The translations under genes and the position numbers were made by a program. The notes beneath the pieces were generated by a model. The model searched no databases, was not told the DNA's origin, and saw nothing but the letters and a program-made list of their open reading frames with translations. Positions 36,861 through 45,224 of a stretch of DNA of 64,000 nt are shown in pieces; positions within the stretch are counted from its first letter, which is position 1, and each line of letters begins with the position of its first letter. Source of the DNA: Saccharomonospora glauca K62 (GTDB taxonomy: Bacteria; Actinomycetota; Actinomycetes; Mycobacteriales; Pseudonocardiaceae); NCBI RefSeq assembly GCF_000243395.2, contig NZ_CM001484.1:2537847-2601846 (forward strand). The letters run 5' to 3'.

Positions 36861-38207
36861 ATGGCGACCGACCTCACATCTCCCGTCCTGCGCCTCGACG
36901 ACCTCACGGCCACCCGCGAACCTCCCGGCCCCCGCCTGCCCGTGGCAGTCCAGACCGCGCTGTTCGGCATGTTCCGGCAGTACTGGCTCCCGTGGCTGCG
37001 TCGCCGGTACGGCAGCATCGTCCGCCTGCGCATCTATCCCGAGCGGTCGGTCGTCGTCCTGTCCGACCTCGACCACATCCGCGCCGTGTTCGCGGGCCCC
37101 GCCTCCGTGTTCCACGCGGGCGAGGGCAACGCCATCCTCAAACCGGCGATGGGCGAGCATTCCGTCCTGCTCACCGACGAGGATGTCCATCTTCGGGCAC
37201 GCAAGCTGCTGATGCCCGCGTTCAACGGAGCCTCGCTGCGCGGGTATCGCGACATGATCACCGAACTGGCCGAGGCGGAGGTGCGACGCTGGCCCGCGAA
37301 TCGCCCGTTCTCCTCGCACACGCGCATGCAGGCGCTGACGTTGGAGGTGATCCTCCGCGTCGTGTTCGGCGTCGCCGAGGGCCCCCGGCTCGACGAGCTG
37401 CGCCACCTGCTGCGGCGGGTCGTCGACGTCGGCCCCATCGAGTTGATCGGCTGGCACAACCCACGCCTGCAGCGCGTGGGACCGTGGCGGGCCTACGCCT
37501 CCACCCAACGGCGGGTCGACCAGCTCCTGTACGCGGAGATCGCCGACCGACGACGGGCCACCGACCTCGACCGGCGTCGCGACGTGCTCTCCCGCCTGCT
37601 CACCGTCTCCACCGAGGGGGACGAACCGCCCCTGACCGACGCCGAGTTGCGCGACCAGCTCATCACCTTGCTGCTGGCGGGGCACGAGACCACGGCGACG
37701 GCATTGGCCTGGACGTTGCACGAGCTCGCCCGTGATCCCGTCGAACACGCGAAGGCCACCCGCGCCGCCGACGAGGGAGACGAGAAGTACCTCGAAGCCG
37801 TCGTCAAGGAGGCCATGCGCCTGCACCCGGTGGTCTCCGAGGTGGCTCGCAGGCTCACTCGGGACGTCCAGATCGGTGACGTGCGGATTCCGGCCGGACA
37901 CACGGTGATGCCGTCCATCACGCTGGTCCACTCCGATCCCGAACACCACCCCGAGCCCCGGCGGTTCCGACCGGAACGGTTCCTCGGGGGCGGGCCCGCG
38001 AGTGGCACGTGGTTCCCGTTCGGCGGTGGGGTCCGGCGGTGTCTCGGCGCGGGATTCTCCCTGCTCGAAGCGGTCGTCATGCTGCGAGCGGTGCTGACAC
38101 GGCACCACGTCACGACGGATCGTCCGCGCCCGGAGCCTCCCAAGCCCCGCAACGTCACGATGATTCCCGCGCGTGGCGCGCGGATCATCGCCATGCCACG
38201 GGGTTGA
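36861..38207 (+). CDS. Cytochrome P450
   Basis: 448 residues from the ATG at 36861. The I-helix oxygen-activation motif is AGHETT (273-278), ExxR is Glu317-Ala-Met-Arg320, and the heme loop is FPFGGGVRRCLG with Cys394 as ligand. Sequence style (short proline-rich N-terminus, FGGGVRRCLGAGFS) is like bacterial fatty-acid or CYP110-type P450s rather than macrolide hydroxylases; inference. No ferredoxin or reductase gene lies nearby, so it must use shared redox partners. The likely transcript is leaderless. Controlled by the divergent TetR protein. Confidence 0.93.
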   Translation: MATDLTSPVLRLDDLTATREPPGPRLPVAVQTALFGMFRQYWLPWLRRRYGSIVRLRIYPERSVVVLSDLDHIRAVFAGPASVFHAGEGNAILKPAMGEHSVLLTDEDVHLRARKLLMPAFNGASLRGYRDMITELAEAEVRRWPANRPFSSHTRMQALTLEVILRVVFGVAEGPRLDELRHLLRRVVDVGPIELIGWHNPRLQRVGPWRAYASTQRRVDQLLYAEIADRRRATDLDRRRDVLSRLLTVSTEGDEPPLTDAELRDQLITLLLAGHETTATALAWTLHELARDPVEHAKATRAADEGDEKYLEAVVKEAMRLHPVVSEVARRLTRDVQIGDVRIPAGHTVMPSITLVHSDPEHHPEPRRFRPERFLGGGPASGTWFPFGGGVRRCLGAGFSLLEAVVMLRAVLTRHHVTTDRPRPEPPKPRNVTMIPARGARIIAMPRG

Positions 38208-38324
38208 TACGGAAAGTGACAAGTCAACCCACATAGCGTAACGACATAGTGACGTTCCCCACATAGGCTGGGCGGAAAGGGGCCCACACGGGCATCGAGG
38301 TCCGCCGAGAGAAAGGGGCGCGTC

Positions 38325-39536
38325 ATGACCGCGACGAACACCACCGGCGACGGTGGCACGGAGACCGGCCGGTACCTCGTGCTGTTGCAGGAGAACTCCG
38401 CCGCGGCGGCGTTGCGCACGATGGCGCGGGTGGCGGGAGTCCGAGCGGCCAGCACGGCCGACCTCACCAGTTTCCGTACGGCCGACGCGTTGAGCGGGGC
38501 CGACGGGCTGTTGCTGCACGACCTGGGGGTAGCGGTGATCACGGCGGCGCGCGACCAGGCCGACGCGCTGGCGCGCGCCACCGCCGAACACGGACCACTG
38601 GCGCGGGTGGAACCGGAACGCCTGGTGAGGGCCTACTCCGCCCCACCGGTGGAGCCCGGCGAGAGCGGCGAGGACACCGATCTCGCCGAGGCGACACTGA
38701 CCTGGGGCCTGCGGGCCGTCGGGGCCGAGGAGAGCACGGCCACCGGCGCCGGAGTCCGGGTGGCGGTGCTCGACACGGGGTTCACCGTCGACCACCCGGA
38801 CTTCGCCGACCGAGAGGTCGAGGCACGGTCCTTCGTGGACGGTGAGGACGTCGCCGACGGGCACGGACACGGCACCCACTGCATCGGCACGGCGTGTGGG
38901 CCGCGCGCCCCCTCGGAAGGTCCCGGATACGGCGTGGCCCCCGAGGCGGAGATCTACGCGGGCAAGGTGTTGAGCAACGCGGGCACCGGCACCGACGGCG
39001 ACATCCTGTCCGGGATCGCGTGGGCGGTCAGCAACGGCTGCGCGGTGGTGTCCCTGTCCCTGGGGGCGCCCACCCGGCCCGGCGAGACGCACTCGGAGAC
39101 CTTCGAGGAGGTCGCCCGGCGCGCCATGAACCGGGGCACGTTAATCGTGGCCGCGGCGGGGAACGAAAGTGATCGAGCGGGAGGGGTCGTGGCTCCGGTG
39201 AGCCATCCGGCGAACTGCCCGTCGATCCTCTCCGTGGGAGCCGTCGACGCCTCGATGGCGGTGGCCAACTTCTCGTGCGGCACGGTCGATCCGGAACGTG
39301 CCATCGACGTCGTCGCCCCCGGCGTGAACGTCCATTCCAGCTGGACGCTGCCCGAGAAGTACAACTCGATCAGCGGAACCAGCATGGCGACGCCGCACGT
39401 GGCGGGTGTCGCGGCGCTGCTCGCCGAGAAGTACGGCGCCCGTGCCTGGGAACTCTGGGCCCGGCTGGGCCAGTCGGCGCGCCGCCTGCCGCTCCCGTCC
39501 ACCGACGTGGGCTCGGGCCTGGTCCAAGCCCCCTAA
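38325..39536 (+). CDS. S8 family subtilisin-like serine protease, apparently intracellular
   Basis: 403 residues, ATG after an AAAGGGG site. The catalytic triad is complete: Asp150 (VAVLDTG), His182 (HGHGTH) and Ser353 (GTSMATPHVAG), with oxyanion Asn280 (AAAGNES). Residues about 14-105 look like an inhibitor-I9-type prodomain (YLVLLQENSAAAAL). No signal peptide or membrane span is present, so cytosolic action or non-classical export is implied. Three ACATAG repeats (38231, 38244, 38261) lie in the promoter region. A 21-bp-period repeat array begins four bases after the stop. Confidence 0.9.
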   Translation: MTATNTTGDGGTETGRYLVLLQENSAAAALRTMARVAGVRAASTADLTSFRTADALSGADGLLLHDLGVAVITAARDQADALARATAEHGPLARVEPERLVRAYSAPPVEPGESGEDTDLAEATLTWGLRAVGAEESTATGAGVRVAVLDTGFTVDHPDFADREVEARSFVDGEDVADGHGHGTHCIGTACGPRAPSEGPGYGVAPEAEIYAGKVLSNAGTGTDGDILSGIAWAVSNGCAVVSLSLGAPTRPGETHSETFEEVARRAMNRGTLIVAAAGNESDRAGGVVAPVSHPANCPSILSVGAVDASMAVANFSCGTVDPERAIDVVAPGVNVHSSWTLPEKYNSISGTSMATPHVAGVAALLAEKYGARAWELWARLGQSARRLPLPSTDVGSGLVQAP

Positions 39537-39540
39537 ACAC

Positions 39541-39716
39541 CGTGTCCGCAGATCCCGTACACGTGTCCGCAGATCCCGTACACGTGTCCGCAGATCCCGT
39601 ACACGTGTCCGCAGATCCCGTACACGTGTCCGCGGCCTGCGGCGCGGACACGTGTACACCAGGTGCGAACACCCGTACGTGGACTGCGGACACGCGTGCA
39701 CAATCTGAGGACACGC
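39541..39716. repeat. Array 1 of a 21-bp-period repeat, head-to-head in two halves
   Basis: Left half: four identical 21-bp units (starts 39541, 39562, 39583, 39604) and a partial fifth at 39625. Each begins CGTGTCCGCA. Right half: the same core in inverse orientation (TGCGGACACG-like) at 39643, 39664, 39685 and 39706, again exactly 21 bp apart but diverged between cores. The halves meet at a perfect 15-bp inverted repeat (39620-39634 with 39643-39657). It fills the gap between the convergent subtilase and Clp-N genes. Confidence 0.95.
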
Positions 39717-39722
39717 CGGTCT

Positions 39723-40439
39723 TCAGTTGGCGGCCGTTATGGCTTCCAGGTGGGAGACGACGACCCGCTCGACCGTCTCCCTGTCGAGGCCGAGTCCGGA
39801 AAGCGGGCCGCTGCCCGCCTCCTCCTCCAACAGCGCCAACAGGATGTGCTCGGTACCCACGTAGTTGTGTCCCAGCCGCAGGGCCTGTCGCAACGTCAGC
39901 TCCAGGACCTTGCGAGCGTCCCGGTCGTACGGAATAAGGTCCGGGACCTCATCCTGCCGCTCCGGCAGTACCGCGACCAACGCCTCGCGCATGTCGTCGA
40001 GGGCCACCCCCTGCCCCTCGATGACGGCGATCGCCAGCGACCTCGGCTCGCTGAGCAGCCCGAGCGCGAGATGAACCGGCGCGATCACGGGGTTGCCCGC
40101 GGCCCGAGCCTCCTCCTGAGCCGCCATGACCACGTTCTCCGCGCGAGGAGTGAAGCGCCGGAACCCCTCGGAGGGGTCGAACGTCGAGGAGTCGCCCTTC
40201 GGGACGAACCGTTTCTGCGCCGCCTGCTTGCTCACGCCCATGCTCTTGCCGATGTCGGTCCAGGATGCCCCCGACCGGCGCGCCTGGTCGACGAAGTGGC
40301 CAATGAGGTGATCCGCCACCTCCCCGAGATGCTCGGCCAGCAACACGGCATCCGCTAGCTGTTCGAGCACGTCGGTGCGCGTCTTCTTGATCGCGTTGAT
40401 GAGGTCGTCGAGCTTGATGGTGACTGGAGTTTCCGCCAT
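39723..40439 (-). CDS. HTH plus Clp N-terminal domain regulator-like protein
   Basis: 238 residues from ATG. Residues 52-78 (QARRSGASWTDIGKSMGVSKQAAQKRF) form a strong helix-turn-helix. Two Clp-N repeats (about 95-160 and 172-234, AREEARAAG-like and LGHNYVGTEHILLALL) follow, the substrate or adaptor-binding module of ClpA/ClpC but with no AAA+ domain. A role as a transcription factor sensing Clp substrates or adaptors is inference. Two TTGAC-type palindromes lie directly upstream, consistent with autoregulation. It is co-directional with, and downstream of, a damaged MFS gene. Confidence 0.85.
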   Translation of the reverse strand: MAETPVTIKLDDLINAIKKTRTDVLEQLADAVLLAEHLGEVADHLIGHFVDQARRSGASWTDIGKSMGVSKQAAQKRFVPKGDSSTFDPSEGFRRFTPRAENVVMAAQEEARAAGNPVIAPVHLALGLLSEPRSLAIAVIEGQGVALDDMREALVAVLPERQDEVPDLIPYDRDARKVLELTLRQALRLGHNYVGTEHILLALLEEEAGSGPLSGLGLDRETVERVVVSHLEAITAAN

Positions 40440-40441
40440 GC

Positions 40442-40487
40442 GTCAACGTTAGGTTGACGACTCATCGTTTGTCAACCAATGGTTGAC
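40442..40487 (-). promoter_or_regulatory. Tandem GTCAAC/GTTGAC operators upstream of the HTH-Clp-N gene
   Basis: Two inverted repeats: GTCAAC-N5-GTTGAC (40442-40458) and GTCAACC-AAT-GGTTGAC (40471-40487), centres about 29 bases apart, that is near three helical turns. They begin three bases before the ATG at 40439, so a bound protein would block transcription. The second overlaps the 3' end of the MFS remnant. Confidence 0.65.
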
Positions 40488-41629
40488 GTTCGCTCGATGG
40501 ATTGCCGCGCCAGGACGAACAGCCCCAACGCCGCCACCGCCGCCACCACGGGAAGCTGGGCCAGGCCATCGACGCCGAGCACGCCCCCACCCGCCGCGAC
40601 GCCGAGATACGTGCCCGACGGGTTGAGCGCGAGCGCCTGGGTGGCGACCGGACCGCCAACAAGTGCAGACGTGCCTGCACCGCGGGGGAGTTCCAGAAAG
40701 CCGCGCCACCCCACACCACCACCGGCAGCAACATCCCGAGGGAGACCGGGCGCCACGGCCACAGGGTGAGCAACGCCGCCACGCCGGCGACCAGCGTCCG
40801 ATCCGGACCCCATCGATTGGTCGCCGCGCCTCCCGCCCAGATCCCGAGCATTCCCGCGACCCCCGACACCGCGAAGAGCACGCCGCGCTCCCCCGGTCCG
40901 GCATCCGCCAACGCCCCGACGTACGGCGCGAGATAGGTCAGCACCATCATCGAGCCGAGCATGAGGACGAGGTTCGCGGCGAGCCCGAGGGACACCGCCG
41001 GCCGCGCTAGGATGGCGAGTTGTCGCCGCACCGGCAACGCCTCCCGCACGCCCGTGCCACACGGAAGCACGAGCAGGACCGCCGCCCCGAAAGCCACTCC
41101 CGCCACGGCCATGAGAGCGAACGTGGCTCGCCACCCGAACGCTCCACCGATCCACGTGCCCACGGGCACGCCCACCGCGATCGTGCCCGTCACCCCGAAC
41201 ACCACCACCGCGACGTACCGGCCCACGCGTTCGGGCGGCGCGAGGGACGCCGCCGTGCTGAACAACACCGGTGTCGCTGCGGCGGCCGCCGAAGCGGCGA
41301 GTACCCGGAGCACCAGCAGCACCGGATATGCCGGAGCCAACGCGGCCAGCACGTTGGCGGCCGTGAACACCGTCGCCGCCGCACCCAGCAGGCACCCGCG
41401 CGGCGCCGATCGCGATGACCGGTGAGGCGATCGCGACGGTCAACGAGAAAGCCGTCACCAACTGCCCCGCCGTCGCGGTGCTCACACCGAGGCCGTCGGC
41501 GATCTCCGGAATGATGCCCGCGATGACGTAGTCGTCCGTGTAGAACACAAGCGCGCCCGCGCCCAGAACGAGAAGCCAACCCGGCACGCCGTGCACTTTG
41601 GGAACGCCACCGAAGAACCGCACCCGCAT
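40472..41629 (-). pseudogene. MFS transporter with two frameshifts
   Basis: The ATG at 41629 opens MRVRFFGGVPKVHGVPGWLL, and the first membrane segments continue to VIAIGAARV. Homology-like sequence then moves to another frame near 41395-41402 (LLGAAATVFTAANV) and runs to VQARLH. It moves back near 40660-40672 to VATQALALNPSGTYLGV and ends at 40472. The three pieces together give a normal-looking AraJ/Cmx-type drug-efflux MFS of about 385 residues. The shifts compensate, so either two indels have killed the gene or they are sequencing errors. No single frame gives the whole protein. Confidence 0.75.
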
Positions 41630-41672
41630 TTCACGGTCGTACCCGTATCGGGGCCACCGCCGACACAGCGGA

Positions 41673-41745
41673 TGCGGACACGCGTGCACCGGATGCGGAC
41701 ACGCGTACGAGAAGTGCGGACACGCGTACGTAGGCTGCGGACACG
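41673..41745 (-). repeat. Array 2 of the 21-bp-period repeat, single orientation
   Basis: Four copies of the core TGCGGACACG start at 41673, 41694, 41715 and 41736, exactly 21 bp apart; the bases between cores differ. Same core and period as array 1. Both arrays end with GACACGCCGGT just before the stop of a minus-strand gene. This array lies between the VWA stop (41757) and the MFS start (41629). Confidence 0.93.
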
Positions 41746-41756
41746 CCGGTTGTGGG

Positions 41757-43718
41757 TCAGCGCGCTCGGCGGTGGCGGAGATAGTCGCCCACGACCGCCG
41801 CTCCGAGGCCGTCGGGGTCGGAGGCCACGACTCGGCCCCCGGCCCGGCGGGCCAGCAGGTCCACGAACGCCTCCAACCTCGGCTCGTCACCCAGGCGGAA
41901 CACGGTGAACGCCGCCCCCAGCTTGGCGATCCGGTCCACCTCGGACAGTGTCTTGCCCAGTGTGCGCGGGCTGGGCGGGTAGTCGAACTCGGCCACGCCG
42001 TCGGATTCGAGATGCGCCGTCGGCTCCCCGTCCGTGACCATCAACACCACGGGCGTGGCATCGGGGTGCCGTCTGAGGTGACGCTCGGCGAGCAGCAACG
42101 CGTGGTGGGCGTTGGTGCCCTGTTCCCAGGTGCCCTCCAGACCCACGAGCTCCTCGATCCGCACCGACTGGGCGTAGCGGCCGAACGTCACGACCTCCAG
42201 CGCGTCCCCGCGGAACCGGGTCGAGATCAGATGATGCAGTGCCAGCGCCATGCGCTTCATGGGAAGCCAGCGGCCCTCGGTCACCATCGACCACGACGTG
42301 TCCACGCACAGCGCCACCGCGGCTCGGGCACGGTGCTCGGTCTCGACGACCTCCACGTCGGACACGTCGAGCCGCACACGTCCGGAGCCGTCGGCCGCCG
42401 CCGTGCGCAGCACCGCGTTGCGCACCGTCTGGGGAACGGCCCAGGGCTCGCTGTCGCCGAACTCCCACGGCCGGGTGGCCCCGGTGGGTTCCCCCGCCGC
42501 ACCCGCCGACGCGGTGTCGCGCCGACCGGTACGGGTGCGCAGGGAACGGACGACGTCGGCGAGCGCGGTCTCCCCGAGCCTGCGCAACGCCCTCGGGGTG
42601 AGCCGGAGGGCCCCGTCGGGGGTTCGTTCGACGATGCCCTGCCGTCGTAGTTCGCGTTCCAGCTCGGCGAGTCGGCGCGCGTCGACGACGGCGTCGGGGC
42701 CGAGTTGCCGCTGCAACGCGTCGAGGTCGATGTCCTCCAGGCTGGCTCCGGGATAGCCCTGGGAAAGCTGTTCGGCCAACGCGTCCAGTTCGGAAAGATC
42801 GGTCATCGCCCGAACGCCGTCGGCCAGACCCAGTGGGTCGTCGCCGCGGAAGCGGGCGGACGAGGTCCAGTCCTGCCCCGGCCGCAGGGCGCGGAGCTGG
42901 TCGTCGAGCTGGGAGAGTTGTTGGGCGATACGGGGGTCCCCGAACGCCTGCCGGGACAGCTCCGCCAGTTCCCCCCGCTGTTCCGGCGTCATCGAGTTCA
43001 GCATCCGCTGCGCCGCCGCGGCTCGGGCGGCGAGCACGTCGATCAGCTCGTCGATGTCGCGGGGGTTTTCCGGGAAGAACTCGCCGTGTCTGCGCATGAA
43101 CTCGGCGAACCGCTGCTCCACGTCGCCGAAGGACTGCGCGTGCGCGGCGAGCAACGCGTTCAGATCGGCCAACATGCGGTTGATCCGCTCCACGTCCCGT
43201 GGAGTCGTCGACCGCAGCACCTCGGCCATCCCCTCGAACCGCGACCGCAGCAACTGCTGTCCCAAAAGCTCGCGGATGCGTTCGTAGGCTTGCCGCCCGG
43301 TCTCGGTGGCCCACTGGTAGTCGGCGAGTTCACTCACGGCGGCGGCCGTACCGGTGGGCAGGGCGTCGAGCCGGGCTCGGCGGAATCGGGCCTCGTCGGT
43401 GTCCTCGGCGAGCGCGGCGCGCCGTTCGGCCGCCACGGCCTCGTCGAGCAGACGCCGCACCTCCTGCAGCGTGCCGTCGAGCCGGTGCCTGCGCTGGATC
43501 TCCGAGCGGCGCTGCCACAGGCGTCGCGTCAGCTCGTCCAGGCCAGGGGTGGACCGGGTGCCCCGCCGAAGCAGCTCGTCGAGCGCCGATCGCGGGGACG
43601 CGCCCGCCATGACCTCCTCGCCGATCTCGTCGATCGCCTCGCGCAGGTCGATCGGCGGGGCGAGGGGGTCGGGCCCGCCGTGGTAGGGACCGTACGAATA
43701 GGACTCGGGAAGGGTCAT
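41757..43718 (-). CDS. Large VWA-domain protein, partner of an AAA+ chelatase-like ATPase
   Basis: 653 residues; the ATG at 43718 has GGGAG about seven bases upstream. A long, mostly helical and Arg/Glu-rich N-terminal region (about 30-370, DELTRRLWQRRSEIQRRH, AEFMRRHGEFFPENPRDI) precedes a von Willebrand A domain with MIDAS DTSWS at 473-477 and the later VTDGEPT site. No signal or membrane helix, so cytosolic. The ATPase gene lies 16 bases upstream on the same strand. The pair resembles MoxR-VWA and Mg-chelatase I/D machines that remodel proteins or insert metals. The client is unknown. Confidence 0.85.
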   Translation of the reverse strand: MTLPESYSYGPYHGGPDPLAPPIDLREAIDEIGEEVMAGASPRSALDELLRRGTRSTPGLDELTRRLWQRRSEIQRRHRLDGTLQEVRRLLDEAVAAERRAALAEDTDEARFRRARLDALPTGTAAAVSELADYQWATETGRQAYERIRELLGQQLLRSRFEGMAEVLRSTTPRDVERINRMLADLNALLAAHAQSFGDVEQRFAEFMRRHGEFFPENPRDIDELIDVLAARAAAAQRMLNSMTPEQRGELAELSRQAFGDPRIAQQLSQLDDQLRALRPGQDWTSSARFRGDDPLGLADGVRAMTDLSELDALAEQLSQGYPGASLEDIDLDALQRQLGPDAVVDARRLAELERELRRQGIVERTPDGALRLTPRALRRLGETALADVVRSLRTRTGRRDTASAGAAGEPTGATRPWEFGDSEPWAVPQTVRNAVLRTAAADGSGRVRLDVSDVEVVETEHRARAAVALCVDTSWSMVTEGRWLPMKRMALALHHLISTRFRGDALEVVTFGRYAQSVRIEELVGLEGTWEQGTNAHHALLLAERHLRRHPDATPVVLMVTDGEPTAHLESDGVAEFDYPPSPRTLGKTLSEVDRIAKLGAAFTVFRLGDEPRLEAFVDLLARRAGGRVVASDPDGLGAAVVGDYLRHRRAR

Positions 43719-43734
43719 GCCCCACTCCCTTCGA

Positions 43735-45177
43735 TCAGGGGCCGTAGACCGTGGTGGTGCCGTCGGCGTCCTTGGCGAGGCGGCGGGCCAGGTACAACGA
43801 CTCCAGGGCAAGTTCGACGGCGGACGCGATGCGGGGAGCGGGCTCGTCGGCCGACACGCCCGCGCGCTGTGCCACCTCGTGCAGGACCGGCAGCTCGGGC
43901 AGTGCCGCGAGGAGATCGGCCCCGGTCACCCGTTCACCGGTGGCCACGAGGTGTCCGTCGGCCACCGCGTCCGCGAGGGGCCGCAGGTTCAGGCCCGCGA
44001 AGAGTTCGCCGGCGGTCTCGGCGACCGCGCGGCGCAGCAGGTGGGTGAGGTGCTCGTTCTCCCGGCCCTCCTCACCCGGTTCGAACTCCACCTTGCCGCG
44101 CAGCACTCCGGGCACGGCCTCCAGGTCGATGGGCCGGGCCACGGCCGGGTTCTCGCCGGTGAGCGCGGAGCGCCGCAGGGCGGCGGCGGCCACCGTCTCG
44201 GCCGCGGCGACGGCGAACCGGGCCGACACTCCCGAACGCTGGTCCACCACGGTCGAGGCACGCAGGTTCCGCACGAACCTGGCCAACACCGACAGCAGCG
44301 GATCACCGACCTCGGCCACCAGGTGGGCCTCCTGCTTCACCACCTCCACCTCGGCGGCGACGTCGAGTGGGTAGTGGGTACGCACCTCGGCGCCGAACCG
44401 GTCCTTCAGCGGTGTGATGATCCGCCCCCGGTTCGTGTAGTCCTCGGGATTGGCGGTGGCGACCAGGAGCACGTCGAGCGGCAGCCGGAGCGTGTAGCCG
44501 CGGATCTGGATGTCGCGCTCCTCCATGACATTCAGCAGGGCGACCTGAATGCGCTCGGCGAGGTCGGGCAGCTCGTTCACGGCGACGATGCCCCGGTGGG
44601 CCCTGGGCACGAGCCCGTAGTGGATCGTCTCCGGGTCACCGAGACTGCGTCCCTCGGCGACCCGCACCGGGTCGACGTCGCCGATGAGGTCGCCGACGGA
44701 GGTGTCGGGGGTGGCGAGTTTTTCCGTGTAGCGCTCCGAGCGGTGCAGCCACGCCACCGGCAGGTCGTCACCGAGTTCGGCGGCGCGGCGCCGCGAGGCC
44801 GGGGTGATGGGCGCGAGCGGGTGCTCGGCCAGCTCGGCCCCCTCGATGACGGGCGTCCACTCGTCGAGCAGACCGGTGAGGGTGCGCAGCAGCCGGGTCT
44901 TCCCCTGTCCCCGCTCCCCGAGCAGGATCACGTCGTGCCCGGCCAGCAGCGCGCGTTCCAGCTGCGGCAGCACGGTGCGGGAGAAACCGACGATTCCCGG
45001 CCACGGGTTCTCCCCGGCTCGCAACGCGGCCACCAGATTGTCGTGGACCTCGGACTTCACGCTCCGGGGCCGATGTCCGGCGGCTCGCAGTTCCCCCACG
45101 GTGCGGGGCAGGTCGTCGGGAGGCTGGGGACGGAACTGAGTCTCCTGAGACGTCACAGCAACGACGCTACTGCTCAC
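43735..45177 (-). CDS. AAA+ ATPase, Mg-chelatase subunit I / MoxR-like
   Basis: 480 residues from a GTG at 45177; a GTG at 45156 is an alternative. Walker A is LGERGQGKT (about 86-94), and VAVNELPDL and LLVATANPEDY hold Walker B and sensor 1. The helix-2 insert typical of the MoxR/chelatase clade follows. It is longer than MoxR proteins (about 320) because of a C-terminal extension. Divergent by 46 bases from the uncharacterised gene at 45224. No bacteriochlorophyll or cobalamin genes lie here, so metal chelation is not supported by context. Confidence 0.88.
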   Translation of the reverse strand: MSSSVVAVTSQETQFRPQPPDDLPRTVGELRAAGHRPRSVKSEVHDNLVAALRAGENPWPGIVGFSRTVLPQLERALLAGHDVILLGERGQGKTRLLRTLTGLLDEWTPVIEGAELAEHPLAPITPASRRRAAELGDDLPVAWLHRSERYTEKLATPDTSVGDLIGDVDPVRVAEGRSLGDPETIHYGLVPRAHRGIVAVNELPDLAERIQVALLNVMEERDIQIRGYTLRLPLDVLLVATANPEDYTNRGRIITPLKDRFGAEVRTHYPLDVAAEVEVVKQEAHLVAEVGDPLLSVLARFVRNLRASTVVDQRSGVSARFAVAAAETVAAAALRRSALTGENPAVARPIDLEAVPGVLRGKVEFEPGEEGRENEHLTHLLRRAVAETAGELFAGLNLRPLADAVADGHLVATGERVTGADLLAALPELPVLHEVAQRAGVSADEPAPRIASAVELALESLYLARRLAKDADGTTTVYGP

Positions 45178-45209
45178 TTCGTCCCCCGTCGACAGGGACC
45201 GGATACCGG

Positions 45210-45224
45210 TAGGCTCGGACTTCG
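45210..45224 (+). promoter_or_regulatory. -10 box for leaderless transcript of the 45224 gene
   Basis: TAGGCT at 45210-45215 precedes the GTG at 45224 by eight bases. There is no ribosome site in the gap. Confidence 0.45.

Noticed and set aside
36195-39092. A 965-residue minus-strand frame covering TetR, P450 and part of the subtilase
   Set aside because: It conflicts with three genes that have complete family motifs.
39541-39716. CRISPR array
   Set aside because: Period is 21 bp with no variable spacers of normal length, the second half is inverted, and there are no cas genes; the Fe-S nuclease at 20275 is not a Cas4 context.
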